A DNA stretch of 53,646 nt. It comes from Gammaproteobacteria bacterium. Lineage in GTDB: Bacteria > Pseudomonadota > Gammaproteobacteria > Pseudomonadales > Pseudomonadaceae. The translations under genes and the position numbers were made by a program. The DNA is taken from the NCBI GenBank assembly GCA_018826895.1, contig JAHJYA010000072.1, forward strand, positions 1-53,646, read 5' to 3'. Under the pieces are notes generated by a model. That model saw nothing but the letters and a program-made list of their open reading frames with translations. It ran no database searches and was not told the DNA's origin. Every line of letters starts with the position of its first letter. Within the stretch, counting starts at the first letter, position 1. Below are positions 39,391 through 48,571 of this stretch, piece after piece.

Positions 39391-42300
39391 GCCTGCACCT
39401 CCTGCGCTGCAACGACCTTTTTAGCCTCACGCTGTTCGACGAAGGCGCGGATCAGCACGTAGAACACCGGGGTCAGCAGCAAGCCGAAGAAGGTCACGCC
39501 GAGCATGCCGCTGAACACCGCCACGCCCATGGCATGACGCATTTCCGCACCGGCACCGGAGGAGATCACCAGCGGCACCACACCCATGATGAAGGCGAAG
39601 CTGGTCATCAGAATCGGCCGCAGACGCAGGCGGCAGGACTCCAGCACCGCAGCGACACGGTCCAGGCCTTCCTCCTGTTTCTCCTTGGCGAACTCGACGA
39701 TCAGAATGGCGTTCTTACAGGCCAATCCGACCAAGACGATCAACCCGATCTGAGTGAAGATGTTGTTGTCACCGCCCGCCATGATCACGCCGGCAATTGC
39801 CGAGAGCAGGGTCATGGGTACGATCAGGATCACCGCCAGCGGCAGACTCCAGCTTTCGTACTGCGCCGCGAGCACCAGGAACGCCAGCAGTACACAGAGC
39901 GGGAAGACGAACAGCGCGGTATTGCCCGCAAGGATCTGCTGGTAGGTCAGCTCGGTCCACTCGAAGCTCATGCCGTTGGGCAACTCTTGCTGGAGCAGCC
40001 GGGCGATGGCCGCTTCGGCCTGCCCGCTGCTGTAGCCAGGCGCCGCCGCACCGTTGATTTCCGCGGTGATAAAGCCGTTGTAGTGCATCACCCGATCCGG
40101 CCCGGAGCTGTCGCTGACCTTGACGAAGGTCGACAAAGGCACCATCTCGCCACGGTCGTTGCGCACCTTGAGCTGACCGATCTGCTCCGGTTCCAGGCGG
40201 AACTGCTGATCAGCCTGCACGTTCACCTGATAGGTACGGCCAAAACGGTTGAAATCGTTGGCGTACAGTGAGCCCAGGTAGATCTGCAGGGTGTCAAAGA
40301 TCTGGTCGATGGGCACACCGTGGGTCTTGGCCTTTTCGCGGTCGATGGCAGCATCAATCTGCGGCACGTTGACCTGATAGCTGGTGAACAGCGACATCGG
40401 GTCCAGCTCCGGCAGCTCACGCGCCTTGGCCAGGATGTTCTGGGTCTGGATGTACAGCTCGTCGTAACCCAGGTTGCCACGGTCCTGCACCTGCAGGCGG
40501 AAGCCGCCAATGGTGCCCAGGCCCATCACCGGCGGTGGCGGGAAGATCGCGATAAAGGCGTCTTGAATGGCGCCGAATTGACCATTCAGCTCACCGGCAA
40601 TCGCCCCTGCGGCCAGTTCCGGCGTTTTGCGCTGGTCGAAGTCCTTGAGCGTGACGAACACGATGCCGCTGTTCGGGCTGTTGGTGAAGCCGTTGATCGA
40701 CAGGCCCGGGAAGGCCACGGTACTTTCCACGCCCGGATGTTCCAGGGCAATGCTGGACATGCGCTTGATCACGTCTTCGCTGCGGTCCAGAGTCGCGGCA
40801 TCAGGTAGTTGGGCAAAGGCCACCAGATACTGCTTGTCCTGCGGCGGCACAAAGCCGGTTGGCGTGGTGGCAAAGCCCAGCACGGTCAGGCCCATCAGGC
40901 CCGCATACACCACTAGGGCGATACCGCTCCTGCGCAGCACGCGGCTTACGGTGCCGACATAGCCACGGCTGGCACGCTCGAAGAATCGGTTGAAAGGGGC
41001 AAACAGCCAGCGGCCGAACAGCCGATCCAGCCCGCGGGAGAAACGGTCCTTGGGCGCATCGTGACTTCTCAGCAGCACAGCGGCCAGGGCAGGGGACAGG
41101 GTCAGCGAGTTGAATGCCGAGATCACCGTGGAGATCGCGATGGTCAGGGCAAACTGTTGGTAGAACTGGCCGCTCAGGCCCGAGATAAAGGCTGTAGGTA
41201 CGAACACCGCGCAGAGCACCAGGGCCGTGGCAATGATCGGCCCGGTAACCTCACGCATGGCCTGGCGCGTTGCCTCTACCGGCGACTTGCCCAGGGCGAT
41301 GTTGCGCTCGACGTTCTCCACCACGACGATGGCGTCGTCCACCACGATGCCGATGGCCAGCACCAGGCCGAACAACGACAGCGCGTTGAGAGAGAAGCCG
41401 AACATGTGCATCACGGCGAAGGTGCCGATCAGCGATACCGGCACCGCAACCAGTGGAATGATCGAGGCGCGCCAGGTCTGCAGGAACAGGATCACCACCA
41501 GTACCACCAGCACGATGGCTTCGAGCAGGGTGTGCACCACCGCCTCGATGGAGCCGCGCACGAAGATCGTCGGGTCATACACGATGGAGTAATCGACACC
41601 CTCCGGGAAGCTGGTCTTCAGTTCGGCCATGCGCTCGCGCACCGCATCGGAAATGGCGATGGCGTTGGAGCCGGGCCGCTGGAAGATCGGGATCGCCACC
41701 GCCGGCTGGTTGTCCAGCAGGGAGCGCAGAGCGTACTGGCTGGAACCCAGCTCAATCCGCGCGATGTCACGCAGCCGGGTGATCTCGCCGTTGTCACCCA
41801 CATGGATAACGATGTTCTCGAACTCTTCTTCACTAACCAGGCGGCCCTGGGTGTTGATCGACAGCTGGAAGCTGTTGCCAGCATCGCTCGGCGGCGCGCC
41901 CAGCGAGCCCGCAGCGACCTGGCGGTTCTGCTCGCGAATGGCGGCTACCACGTCACTGGCGGTCAAGTTGCGTGAGGCGACCTTGTTTGGGTCGAGCCAG
42001 ACGCGCAGTGAGTAGTTGCCCAGGCCGAAGAGTTGCACATCACCGATACCGTCCAGCCGCGCCAGCTCGTCCTTGACGTTGAGCGCAGCGTAGTTGGACA
42101 GGTAGAGCATGTCGTAACGCTGGTCCGGCGAGGTCAGGTGGACCACCATAGTCAGGTCCGGTGAGGACTTGTCCACGGTCACCCCGAGGCGCTGCACATC
42201 AGTCGGCAGCGTCGGCAGGGTACGGGTCACCCGGTTCTGCACCTGCACCTGGGCGTTATCCAGGTCGGTGCCCAGGGCGAAGGTGACGGTCAACGTCATA

Positions 42301-42566
42301 CGGCCGTCGTTGTTGGCCTGGGACGACATGTAGAGCATGCCCTCCACGCCGACGATGGCCTGTTCCAGCGGCGAAGCGACGGTCTCGCCGATCACCTTGG
42401 GGTTGGCGCCAGGGAAGTTGGCCCGCACCACCACGGTGGGCGGTACCACTTCCGGGTATTCACTGATCGGCAGCTGGAACAGCGAGATGGCGCCGCCGAT
42501 CAGAATGATCAGCGACAGCACCGCGGCGAAGATCGGGCGCCGGATAAAGAATTGCGAAAAGTTCAT
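39387..42566 (-). CDS. mexF: RND multidrug efflux permease MexF
   Basis: This 1059-residue RND proton antiporter is very close to P. aeruginosa MexF as I recall it: MNFSQFFIRRPIFAAVLSLI, ISLFQLPISEYPEVVPPTVV, and VASRNLTASDVVAAIREQNR. The TM4 relay is AIGIVVDDAIVVVENVERN and the TM10 lysine is in LVGLACKNAILIVEFAK. Known MexF substrates include chloramphenicol, fluoroquinolones, trimethoprim and quorum-sensing precursors. It lies 11 bp after mexE and overlaps oprN. Confidence 0.95.
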   Translation of the reverse strand: MNFSQFFIRRPIFAAVLSLIILIGGAISLFQLPISEYPEVVPPTVVVRANFPGANPKVIGETVASPLEQAIVGVEGMLYMSSQANNDGRMTLTVTFALGTDLDNAQVQVQNRVTRTLPTLPTDVQRLGVTVDKSSPDLTMVVHLTSPDQRYDMLYLSNYAALNVKDELARLDGIGDVQLFGLGNYSLRVWLDPNKVASRNLTASDVVAAIREQNRQVAAGSLGAPPSDAGNSFQLSINTQGRLVSEEEFENIVIHVGDNGEITRLRDIARIELGSSQYALRSLLDNQPAVAIPIFQRPGSNAIAISDAVRERMAELKTSFPEGVDYSIVYDPTIFVRGSIEAVVHTLLEAIVLVVLVVILFLQTWRASIIPLVAVPVSLIGTFAVMHMFGFSLNALSLFGLVLAIGIVVDDAIVVVENVERNIALGKSPVEATRQAMREVTGPIIATALVLCAVFVPTAFISGLSGQFYQQFALTIAISTVISAFNSLTLSPALAAVLLRSHDAPKDRFSRGLDRLFGRWLFAPFNRFFERASRGYVGTVSRVLRRSGIALVVYAGLMGLTVLGFATTPTGFVPPQDKQYLVAFAQLPDAATLDRSEDVIKRMSSIALEHPGVESTVAFPGLSINGFTNSPNSGIVFVTLKDFDQRKTPELAAGAIAGELNGQFGAIQDAFIAIFPPPPVMGLGTIGGFRLQVQDRGNLGYDELYIQTQNILAKARELPELDPMSLFTSYQVNVPQIDAAIDREKAKTHGVPIDQIFDTLQIYLGSLYANDFNRFGRTYQVNVQADQQFRLEPEQIGQLKVRNDRGEMVPLSTFVKVSDSSGPDRVMHYNGFITAEINGAAAPGYSSGQAEAAIARLLQQELPNGMSFEWTELTYQQILAGNTALFVFPLCVLLAFLVLAAQYESWSLPLAVILIVPMTLLSAIAGVIMAGGDNNIFTQIGLIVLVGLACKNAILIVEFAKEKQEEGLDRVAAVLESCRLRLRPILMTSFAFIMGVVPLVISSGAGAEMRHAMGVAVFSGMLGVTFFGLLLTPVFYVLIRAFVEQREAKKVVAAQEVQA

Positions 42567-42577
42567 GATCGGTGCCT

Positions 42578-43819
42578 TTAGCTACGCGGGGTACGGGGAG
42601 CGGCGGTGGGCTGGGTGACAACGCGCTGGCTCTGCAGCCTATCGAGCGCTTCCCGCTGACGGGACAGGGCGGCGAGGGTGGCGTCATCGGCCATGGGCAC
42701 AACTTGCGGGTCGACGGTGGCACCGGGGCGAGCGCGCTGCAGGCCATTGACCAAAATCTGTTCACCCTTTTTCAGGCCGCTGCGTACGATGCGCAGGCCT
42801 TCAAGCTTTGGGCCCAGCTCGACGGTGCGGTAGCTGACGCTGTTGTCGGCGGCCAATACCAGCACGAACTTCTTGCCCAGGTCGGTACCTACGGCGGCTT
42901 CCTGGATCAGGGTAGCGTTGTAGCGCTGGCTGCCCACCAGTTGCAGGCGCACGTACAAGCCTGGGGTGAAGCGTCCTTCGCGGTTGTCGAACACCGCGCG
43001 GCCACGGATGGTGCCGGTCAGCGGGTTGACCTGGTTATCCAGAAAGTCCAGCTGGCCGAGGTGCGGGAAGCCGTCCTCGCTGGACAGCCCCAGGTACACC
43101 GGGCTGGCCACGCGGGCGTCCTGACCGGCGCTACGGGCCATTTCCAGGTACTTGAGGAACACCCGTTCATCGGCGTCAAAGTAGGCGTACACCAGGTTGG
43201 TGCTGACCACGCGGGTCAAGGGCCCCTGGCCGGCGCTGACCAGGTTGCCGGCGGTGATTTCCGCGCGGCTGACACGGCCATCGATCGGCGAAGTGACGCG
43301 GGTAAAGCTCAGGTTCAGACGGGCATTGTCCAGCTCGGCCTGAATCCCCGCCACGGCCGCACGGGCTTCGGCAGCCGCACTGGCGCGGGCATCGGCCAGC
43401 TCGGCGGAAATCGCATTGCTCTGACGCAGACGCTCGCCGCGCTGGGCTTCGCTCTGGCTGCGGGCGAGGGTGGCACGCGCTTGCTGCAACTGCGCTTCGA
43501 GGCGTTTGACCTCGGCCTGGAAGGGGCGTGGGTCGATCTGGAACAGCAGGTCACCCTTTTTCACCAGGCTGCCTTCATCGAAGGCTACACGGTCGATAAA
43601 ACCGGCTACCCGTGGGCGTATCTCGACAGTTTCCGGTGCTTCCAGACGCCCGGTGAAGGCGTCCCACTCGGTAATCGGCTGTTCGATCACCTGAGCCACA
43701 CTCACGGTCGGCGGAGCCATGGGCGCCGCGCTTTCCGCTGCGGGGCCGCAGGCACTAAGGGTCAGAAGAGCCGCAAGGGCCAGAGGGAATTGCCAGAGAA
43801 AGGTGTTCGACCGTTGCAT
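42578..43819 (-). CDS. mexE: RND efflux periplasmic adaptor MexE
   Basis: This 413-residue membrane-fusion lipoprotein has lipobox LSAC (Cys24). The lipoyl segment EIRPRVAGFIDRVAFDEGSLVKKGDLLFQIDPRPF follows in the usual place, then a coiled-coil hairpin rich in Ala, Gln and Arg (about 100-175) and the beta-barrel region FTRVTSPIDGRVSRAEI. It is the first gene of mexEF-oprN. In P. aeruginosa the LysR regulator MexT is encoded next to mexE; here no such gene is adjacent, but two LysR-type palindromes lie upstream. Confidence 0.92.
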   Translation of the reverse strand: MQRSNTFLWQFPLALAALLTLSACGPAAESAAPMAPPTVSVAQVIEQPITEWDAFTGRLEAPETVEIRPRVAGFIDRVAFDEGSLVKKGDLLFQIDPRPFQAEVKRLEAQLQQARATLARSQSEAQRGERLRQSNAISAELADARASAAAEARAAVAGIQAELDNARLNLSFTRVTSPIDGRVSRAEITAGNLVSAGQGPLTRVVSTNLVYAYFDADERVFLKYLEMARSAGQDARVASPVYLGLSSEDGFPHLGQLDFLDNQVNPLTGTIRGRAVFDNREGRFTPGLYVRLQLVGSQRYNATLIQEAAVGTDLGKKFVLVLAADNSVSYRTVELGPKLEGLRIVRSGLKKGEQILVNGLQRARPGATVDPQVVPMADDATLAALSRQREALDRLQSQRVVTQPTAAPRTPRS

Positions 43820-43906
43820 GCTATGAATCCGCCAATCGGTTTTATGGATCGGCGCAGTCTGCTGGGCGGCTCTGGAACGGGCGAATCGAACACCGCGAAG
43901 GTGACT

Positions 43907-43951
43907 ATCATCAAGAATGATTAACGAATATTTCCCATCAGTGAAAGCGAT
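43907..43951. promoter_or_regulatory. Pair of ATC-N9-GAT boxes upstream of mexE (MexT-like operator)
   Basis: ATC-N9-GAT occurs at 43907-43921 and again at 43937-43951, with start points 30 bp apart, about three helical turns. This spacing is the core of the nod-box recognised by NodD/MexT-type LysR proteins. It lies 88-132 bp upstream of the mexE ATG, where a LysR activator would bind. The second half of the recalled MexT consensus is only partly matched. Confidence 0.4.
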
Positions 43952-44043
43952 GAACCTTCAGCTGTGGTTGCAGTCAGCGCGGCGTATTCGCTTGCCCAAG
44001 TAATTATCGATGCGCATGGTGCGCCCTATCGGATCGGGTTAGG

Positions 44044-44085
44044 AAAGACTGTCCGGGTCTCAACAGAACATTTTGGCTGGGCTCT
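44044..44085 (+). repeat. Direct repeat copy A flanking the EamA gene
   Basis: This 42-bp segment begins AAAGACTGTCCGG and ends GGCTCT. It matches the segment at 45216-45257 at 36 of 42 positions in the same orientation, with no gaps. Copies A and B sit either side of the EamA permease gene. The rest of the 385-bp gap between mexE and the EamA stop holds the mexE control region and nothing else recognisable. Confidence 0.75.
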
Positions 44086-44204
44086 GTTCAATCTTTTCTG
44101 GTGCCCAGCTCAGCAGGCGAGGCGAAAAGTCGATACCGGCGAAATCACAAAAGCGCGCCAGATTGCCTGGCGTATCACCGTTAGGGCCTGTGCATGTAAA
44201 GCGC

Positions 44205-45140
44205 TCAGCGAGTGGTGGCGGGCTTTTTCAGCAGGAGAAAGCCTGAAATCAGGATAAGAGCCAGGCCCGCCGCGATCCGACCGTTGAGCATCTCATTGAA
44301 TAGCAAGGCCCCCCAGGCAATTGCGAAGATCAGGTACGTGTAATCGAATGCGCCGATGATTGAGGTCTCGCCGATTTGATAGGCCCGGGCGATGCCGGTA
44401 CTGACCAGTACCATCAGAATCGCCAGCAGAACCATCACGCCCCAGTCACTGATCGCCATGGGCGACCAGCCGCCCACCAGGAATCGCAGTCCCTCGTTGG
44501 CCGGCAGATGAGGGCCGGTCTGTGCGACGACAATGCTGCCGAACAACCCCATCAACAGTAGGACGATGTTCAGCGCCAAGGCCAGGTGCATCGGTACCTC
44601 ATTCGCGCACTTGCCCTTGGTCACGACCGCTGCGAGCGCATAGAAAATGGCGGCGAGTACAGGCAGCAGTGTCCATAGGTTGAAGTCATCCTGGCTCGGC
44701 CCGAGAGTGATCACCACCCCGACGAACCCCAACAAAATGGCCAGCCATTTGCGCGGTGTAACATGCTCTTTCAGAGCGACGGCCGAGAACAAAGCAATAA
44801 ACAGGGGGGTCGTATAGATTGCCAGTGCAGCGATGGTCAGGCTGATGAAGGGCAGTGCGCTGTAAAAGGCGATCCACATCAAGGCGAGCAGCAGGCTTCT
44901 TGTCCATACCCACAAAGGGGAGAGCGGCCATAGTTGCATCGTACCGCGGCGGTACATCAACAAGGCGCCAAGTATGCCAATGGCCAGGAGCGAGCGGATC
45001 ACGTAAAGCTGCCACATCGACGTCTCGGTGCTGGTGGTCTTGATGAGAGCGTCCGACACTGACAACAGAAACACCGACCCCACGACGATGAGGATGCCTT
45101 GTCGGTTTTCAGCGGCCGTCACTGTTGTGGTTGCAGGCAT
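44205..45140 (-). CDS. EamA-domain (drug/metabolite transporter superfamily) permease
   Basis: This 311-residue membrane protein has ten predicted helices in two EamA repeats. Segments such as GILIVVGSVFLLSVSDALIKTT, ITPRKWLAILLGFVGVVIT-like and FDYTYLIFAIAWGALLFNEML are typical of the DMT superfamily, near the RhaT/YdcZ-like metabolite exporters. The ATG at 45140 is preceded by AGGAACC; the frame is open to 45236, but that extension is polar and runs into repeat copy B. The substrate is not predictable. Two direct repeats bracket the gene, hinting at separate acquisition. Confidence 0.88.
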   Translation of the reverse strand: MPATTTVTAAENRQGILIVVGSVFLLSVSDALIKTTSTETSMWQLYVIRSLLAIGILGALLMYRRGTMQLWPLSPLWVWTRSLLLALMWIAFYSALPFISLTIAALAIYTTPLFIALFSAVALKEHVTPRKWLAILLGFVGVVITLGPSQDDFNLWTLLPVLAAIFYALAAVVTKGKCANEVPMHLALALNIVLLLMGLFGSIVVAQTGPHLPANEGLRFLVGGWSPMAISDWGVMVLLAILMVLVSTGIARAYQIGETSIIGAFDYTYLIFAIAWGALLFNEMLNGRIAAGLALILISGFLLLKKPATTR

Positions 45141-45215
45141 GATGGTTCCTGATGGGGTCGACCTAAAAGATCGGCAGCGGAAATGATCAGATAAACAGCC
45201 TGCCCGACGACGCCT

Positions 45216-45257
45216 AAAGACTGTCCGGATCGCCAAAGAACATTTTGACTTGGCTCT
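45216..45257 (+). repeat. Direct repeat copy B flanking the EamA gene
   Basis: This is the partner of 44044-44085: same length, same orientation, six substitutions, 1172 bp away. It lies 76 bp upstream of the EamA start codon. Confidence 0.75.
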
Positions 45258-45291
45258 AGGACGGTAGTTTCAGTTTGAAAAAATCTTGATA

Positions 45292-45313
45292 TGCCCCCAA
45301 TTTTGCCCCCAAT
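45292..45313 (+). repeat. Short tandem repeat TGCCCCCAAT near the island edge
   Basis: TGCCCCCAAT occurs at 45292-45301 and 45304-45313, a 12-bp period. Read on the minus strand it gives paired TTGGGGGCA motifs, which I associate with sequences next to phage-type tyrosine integrase genes and their attachment sites. No integrase gene is present. The rest of 45141-45554 has no gene I can support. Confidence 0.4.
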
Positions 45314-45554
45314 CCTATGCCGTACACGAGCGATCACGAATGGCGACTCCTGACGAAATCCAGTATGGCTCTGGGTGCGTAACCGGAACATATCGCTTAA
45401 GAGGCGGGCATGATGTCTCTGCCAACCAGTGGTTTGATGCTGATATGAATCGACTTCCCTAATCGGAGATAAGCACGAAACCTGCGCCCTCAATAGAGCT
45501 CATTACTGCGGCGCGGTGAGTCAGAGTAGGGCTAACGTACGCATAACCACATAA

Positions 45555-45770
45555 GCGAGGTTAACTGACACCAGCCATTGGAGCATTCGCACCATCAGTC
45601 AGGCGACCGGTATTTCTCCTGTCAATGTAATGCGCATATGGCATGCTTTCGAACTCAAGGCTCACCTTGAAAACACCTTCAAGCTTTCGACCGATCCAGC
45701 ATTCATCGACAAGGTTCAGGATATCGTCGGGCTCTATCTCAACCCGCCTGAGAAGGTTCTGGTGCTATGC
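45555..45770 (+). mobile_element. IS630-family transposase fragment (remnant)
   Basis: The plus-strand frame from 45555 reads TDTSHWSIRTISQATGIS, then RIWHAFELKAHLENTFKLS and DPAFIDKVQDIVGLYLNPPE, then KVLVLC. This is the middle of an IS630-type transposase (the HWSTR, RIW..GLKPH, FKLS, VGLYLNPP block that precedes the catalytic VDEKSQ). Similarity stops at 45770, where VDEKSQ should follow, and a stop codon precedes the fragment at 45552. Both ends of the gene are missing. The frame stays open to 45899 but the extra part overlaps the CHAT gene. Confidence 0.8.
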
Positions 45771-45801
45771 ACCTCAAGAGCGATTTACGGGCATATTCGG
45801 T

Positions 45802-48357
45802 TCAGAGGAGCCCGTGTATCGCCATGCCTGAGGTATGGTAGGGATGAGCAAAAATGCCTTTATCAGGTTGGTTTTGCATCGGCTGCAGTATTTTTGTGAG
45901 CATGTCGGTTGGCAGATGCTTTTCCAGCAAGGATTCCAAGTCGCTTTTACGCATACGATGTAATCGTGCGATAGCACTGGCTAGTGCAGATGATGGGGCC
46001 AGGCCGGAGTGCAGCGCTTCACCCACCGAAATCGAGAGGGCGAAGCTTACGATGTCAAAGACCTTCCAGGAACCTGCTAGCGCAACTGCATGTCCGTTGA
46101 GCAGGAACAGGTTTGGGATAGCAACTGAATCGTTTGTGACAATTTCCCCTATTCCATTTTTCGTGGATCGCGAGCCTGAGTAGCAGGTATTGAGGAGCGC
46201 GATTTTCAAGCGAAGATCGGGTGCAGCTGCCTGCATAGAGGACACCTTGATGAGGTGTGGCTCGCCAGGGTTTCCAAGGTGCGCGAAGTAGGCGTCCTGA
46301 AAAAATTTCAATGAATGCCCATGGGTCGACACAACCAAAGCGTCGTATGGTCGCAAGACATCCAGAAGACTCCCTTCTCCGTTGGTGTGTAGAGTGGCGG
46401 GGGATCGCAAGCCCGCGGCCCTGGAGAAGGCAGCTGCTTCATAAGGTGCGAGGTGCAAGTCGCCTTCAGGGTCGATGATCGCTACCGGAGCCACAACTGG
46501 CTCGACGGGGCCGGCGCCTTGTAGAACCGGTGTCGGCACCATACGAAATTCAAACGTCCCCTTTTCCATCTTGGTCGCTAGTTCGGCATTACGTAGCACT
46601 AACGCCATCAGAGGCAGTTCGCAGTGTCGATCCTCCAGGAATCGCACTGTTTTGCACCCACTTGCGCTGACTTGCTGGAACACCGGATCAAGCAAAGGAG
46701 CCAAGCAGTTGATGGCCTCCAGGAGCGAGCGTTGGAAGCCCGCGCGGTCAAGGAATTGCTGGGCGTGATCCACTTGCGCCTTGCTCCAATTGGTCACCAC
46801 GTCCAGAGGAATTTGAACCCGCCGGTATTGCCCCTCAAGGAAGTACCATAGGAGGACTTCTTCCTTGGAGGAAGTCATCAGCATCACACAATGGTGTTCC
46901 TGAAGGCGCTGAAGGCAATGAACAACCTGGTGCTCGGAGGTGGCCAGGTCGAGCGGTCGCTTGCCTTTGGCATAGATAAGTGCGGCTACATTCGATAGTT
47001 CATCCCAGGCTTGCGCAGCATTCTCCTCATTCCAGGCGTCGTCTTTCTGCTCATGACCTCCGAAAAGGTGAGGCGCTCCAATTTCCCGGATACGCATGAG
47101 GGTGTCGTCGATCTTTTTGAGTACAGCAGGATCGACTGAGGCGTCGGCACGTGTGCGATCAGCCCACATGAGGATCGTAAGCCAATCACCCATGGCGTTT
47201 CCTTTGAGCGAAATCAACGGGGCTAAAACGTCATGGGTAAAGCCTGACGCGGGCAGGGAGGCGAGCAACTCTTCAATTCGCCAGAAATATCGGGCTCTCA
47301 GGCCCCGGCGGTGGTGAAGGCGGAGAACATCCTTGAGGACACTGTCGAGGCACGTCACAACTTCTTTGAGTCGGCTAATTAACAGAGGTGTATCACCGAG
47401 GAGTTGGACAATCTTTGCATCGCTCAGCGCCATTTCAAGCAGGCCTTCAGGATCCTTAAAATCCTGGTTTGCATGCTCGATAGCAATCTCCATCATTGAC
47501 GCTGCTTGAGCAATGAGGCCGCAGCGACGTAGACAAATTGCGTAATTGGTGCGTACCTGGGGAAGAACATCTGTCGGCAAGCTCGAATCGCCCAACGCTA
47601 GCTCGTAACATCTGATGGCGTTTTCGGGATCATTCAAGTTCATGTAAGCCACTCCAAGGTTCGCCATGACCACGGCTGGAACTGGCTCCCTGGATTGGGT
47701 CAGGATGTCGATAGCTAGGTTGGCAGCATCGACCCCTTGCTGATATTCCTCGGCCTCGCAGTGAACAGCCAGCATGGTGAGATGACATTTGGCAACCAAA
47801 CTACTGCATTGCATCTGCTCTGAAATGGATTTTGCACTGGTTACACACCTAGTAGCTGCCTGCGGAGCTCCGTGCCTGGAATACAGATTAGCCGCTTGGA
47901 GATACAGATCGACAATACGCTCTGATTGCTCGTACCGGCTGAAAAACGCCGCTACAGAGCTCATTATCCGGGGACGCTGGTCGATGCTGACGCCGAAGGT
48001 ATCAATGTCCCCCAAGATATCGTCTGCCAGTTCTAGGATGGTGTCTTCGCTACGCTCATGATCCATTTGCGCGATCGACTCAAGGACAGTAAGGGCCGTA
48101 CCAACATCTTTACGAATCAACTCTGTTCGAGCGTAAAGCTCCATATAAAGGATGGCTTCATCGGGCCTCTCCTGTGCGAGGTAGACATCTATAGCAGCCT
48201 TCGCTAGGGACACTACCTCTGACGGATAGTCAACGCAGCTGCGCATGAGGGCGTTGTAAACCTCGATGATGTAGATGCCATTGCAATCGAAGTAATCCTC
48301 ATCTACAAGCCTCGCGAACTCCGTTGGTGGTAGTGAGAAGAGTTGACTCAGGTCCAT
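45802..48357 (-). CDS. TPR-CHAT protease (caspase-like)
   Basis: This 851-residue protein combines helical TPR-type repeats (about residues 40-350; a clear unit is VMANLGVAYMNLNDPENAIRCYELAL at 230-255) with a C-terminal CHAT caspase-like domain (about 600-851). The catalytic dyad is visible: His679 in VVSTHGHS and Cys725 in LLNTCYSGSR, followed by the FLLNGHAVALAGSWKVFD stretch. CHAT proteases with TPRs cut partner proteins in several bacterial immune and cell-death systems. GGAGAG lies upstream of the ATG. There is no gasdermin, RNA-guided effector or STAND NTPase gene immediately beside it. The target, if any, is unknown. Confidence 0.88.
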   Translation of the reverse strand: MDLSQLFSLPPTEFARLVDEDYFDCNGIYIIEVYNALMRSCVDYPSEVVSLAKAAIDVYLAQERPDEAILYMELYARTELIRKDVGTALTVLESIAQMDHERSEDTILELADDILGDIDTFGVSIDQRPRIMSSVAAFFSRYEQSERIVDLYLQAANLYSRHGAPQAATRCVTSAKSISEQMQCSSLVAKCHLTMLAVHCEAEEYQQGVDAANLAIDILTQSREPVPAVVMANLGVAYMNLNDPENAIRCYELALGDSSLPTDVLPQVRTNYAICLRRCGLIAQAASMMEIAIEHANQDFKDPEGLLEMALSDAKIVQLLGDTPLLISRLKEVVTCLDSVLKDVLRLHHRRGLRARYFWRIEELLASLPASGFTHDVLAPLISLKGNAMGDWLTILMWADRTRADASVDPAVLKKIDDTLMRIREIGAPHLFGGHEQKDDAWNEENAAQAWDELSNVAALIYAKGKRPLDLATSEHQVVHCLQRLQEHHCVMLMTSSKEEVLLWYFLEGQYRRVQIPLDVVTNWSKAQVDHAQQFLDRAGFQRSLLEAINCLAPLLDPVFQQVSASGCKTVRFLEDRHCELPLMALVLRNAELATKMEKGTFEFRMVPTPVLQGAGPVEPVVAPVAIIDPEGDLHLAPYEAAAFSRAAGLRSPATLHTNGEGSLLDVLRPYDALVVSTHGHSLKFFQDAYFAHLGNPGEPHLIKVSSMQAAAPDLRLKIALLNTCYSGSRSTKNGIGEIVTNDSVAIPNLFLLNGHAVALAGSWKVFDIVSFALSISVGEALHSGLAPSSALASAIARLHRMRKSDLESLLEKHLPTDMLTKILQPMQNQPDKGIFAHPYHTSGMAIHGLL

Positions 48358-48571
48358 GTCGCTAGTCTCTCCAGGAGCTGAAGCTGAGCGGGCGTGGAGG
48401 TTACTCCGGCTTGCAGGGCAATATTACGAGGGGTTAGAGCACGCATATTCCACATAGGGCAGCGCTAGTCTACGCAGTCCACATTTTTCCAACGCTCGGC
48501 AGGACATAAAATTTTTACGATCGCCGCCCCACCGTTCACCCCAACCTTTTTGAGTTATGCAGTGGTCTGAA
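48358..48571. promoter_or_regulatory. Upstream region of the TPR-CHAT gene
   Basis: This 214-bp AT-richer gap should carry the CHAT promoter. Its left end has the ribosome site for the CHAT ATG. Beyond that I see no convincing operator, hairpin or RNA gene. Confidence 0.4.

Noticed and set aside
45119..45493. Minus-strand 124-codon frame upstream of the EamA gene
   Set aside because: It runs through the direct repeat and the tandem TGCCCCCAAT sequence, has no recognisable domain, and overlaps the EamA start.
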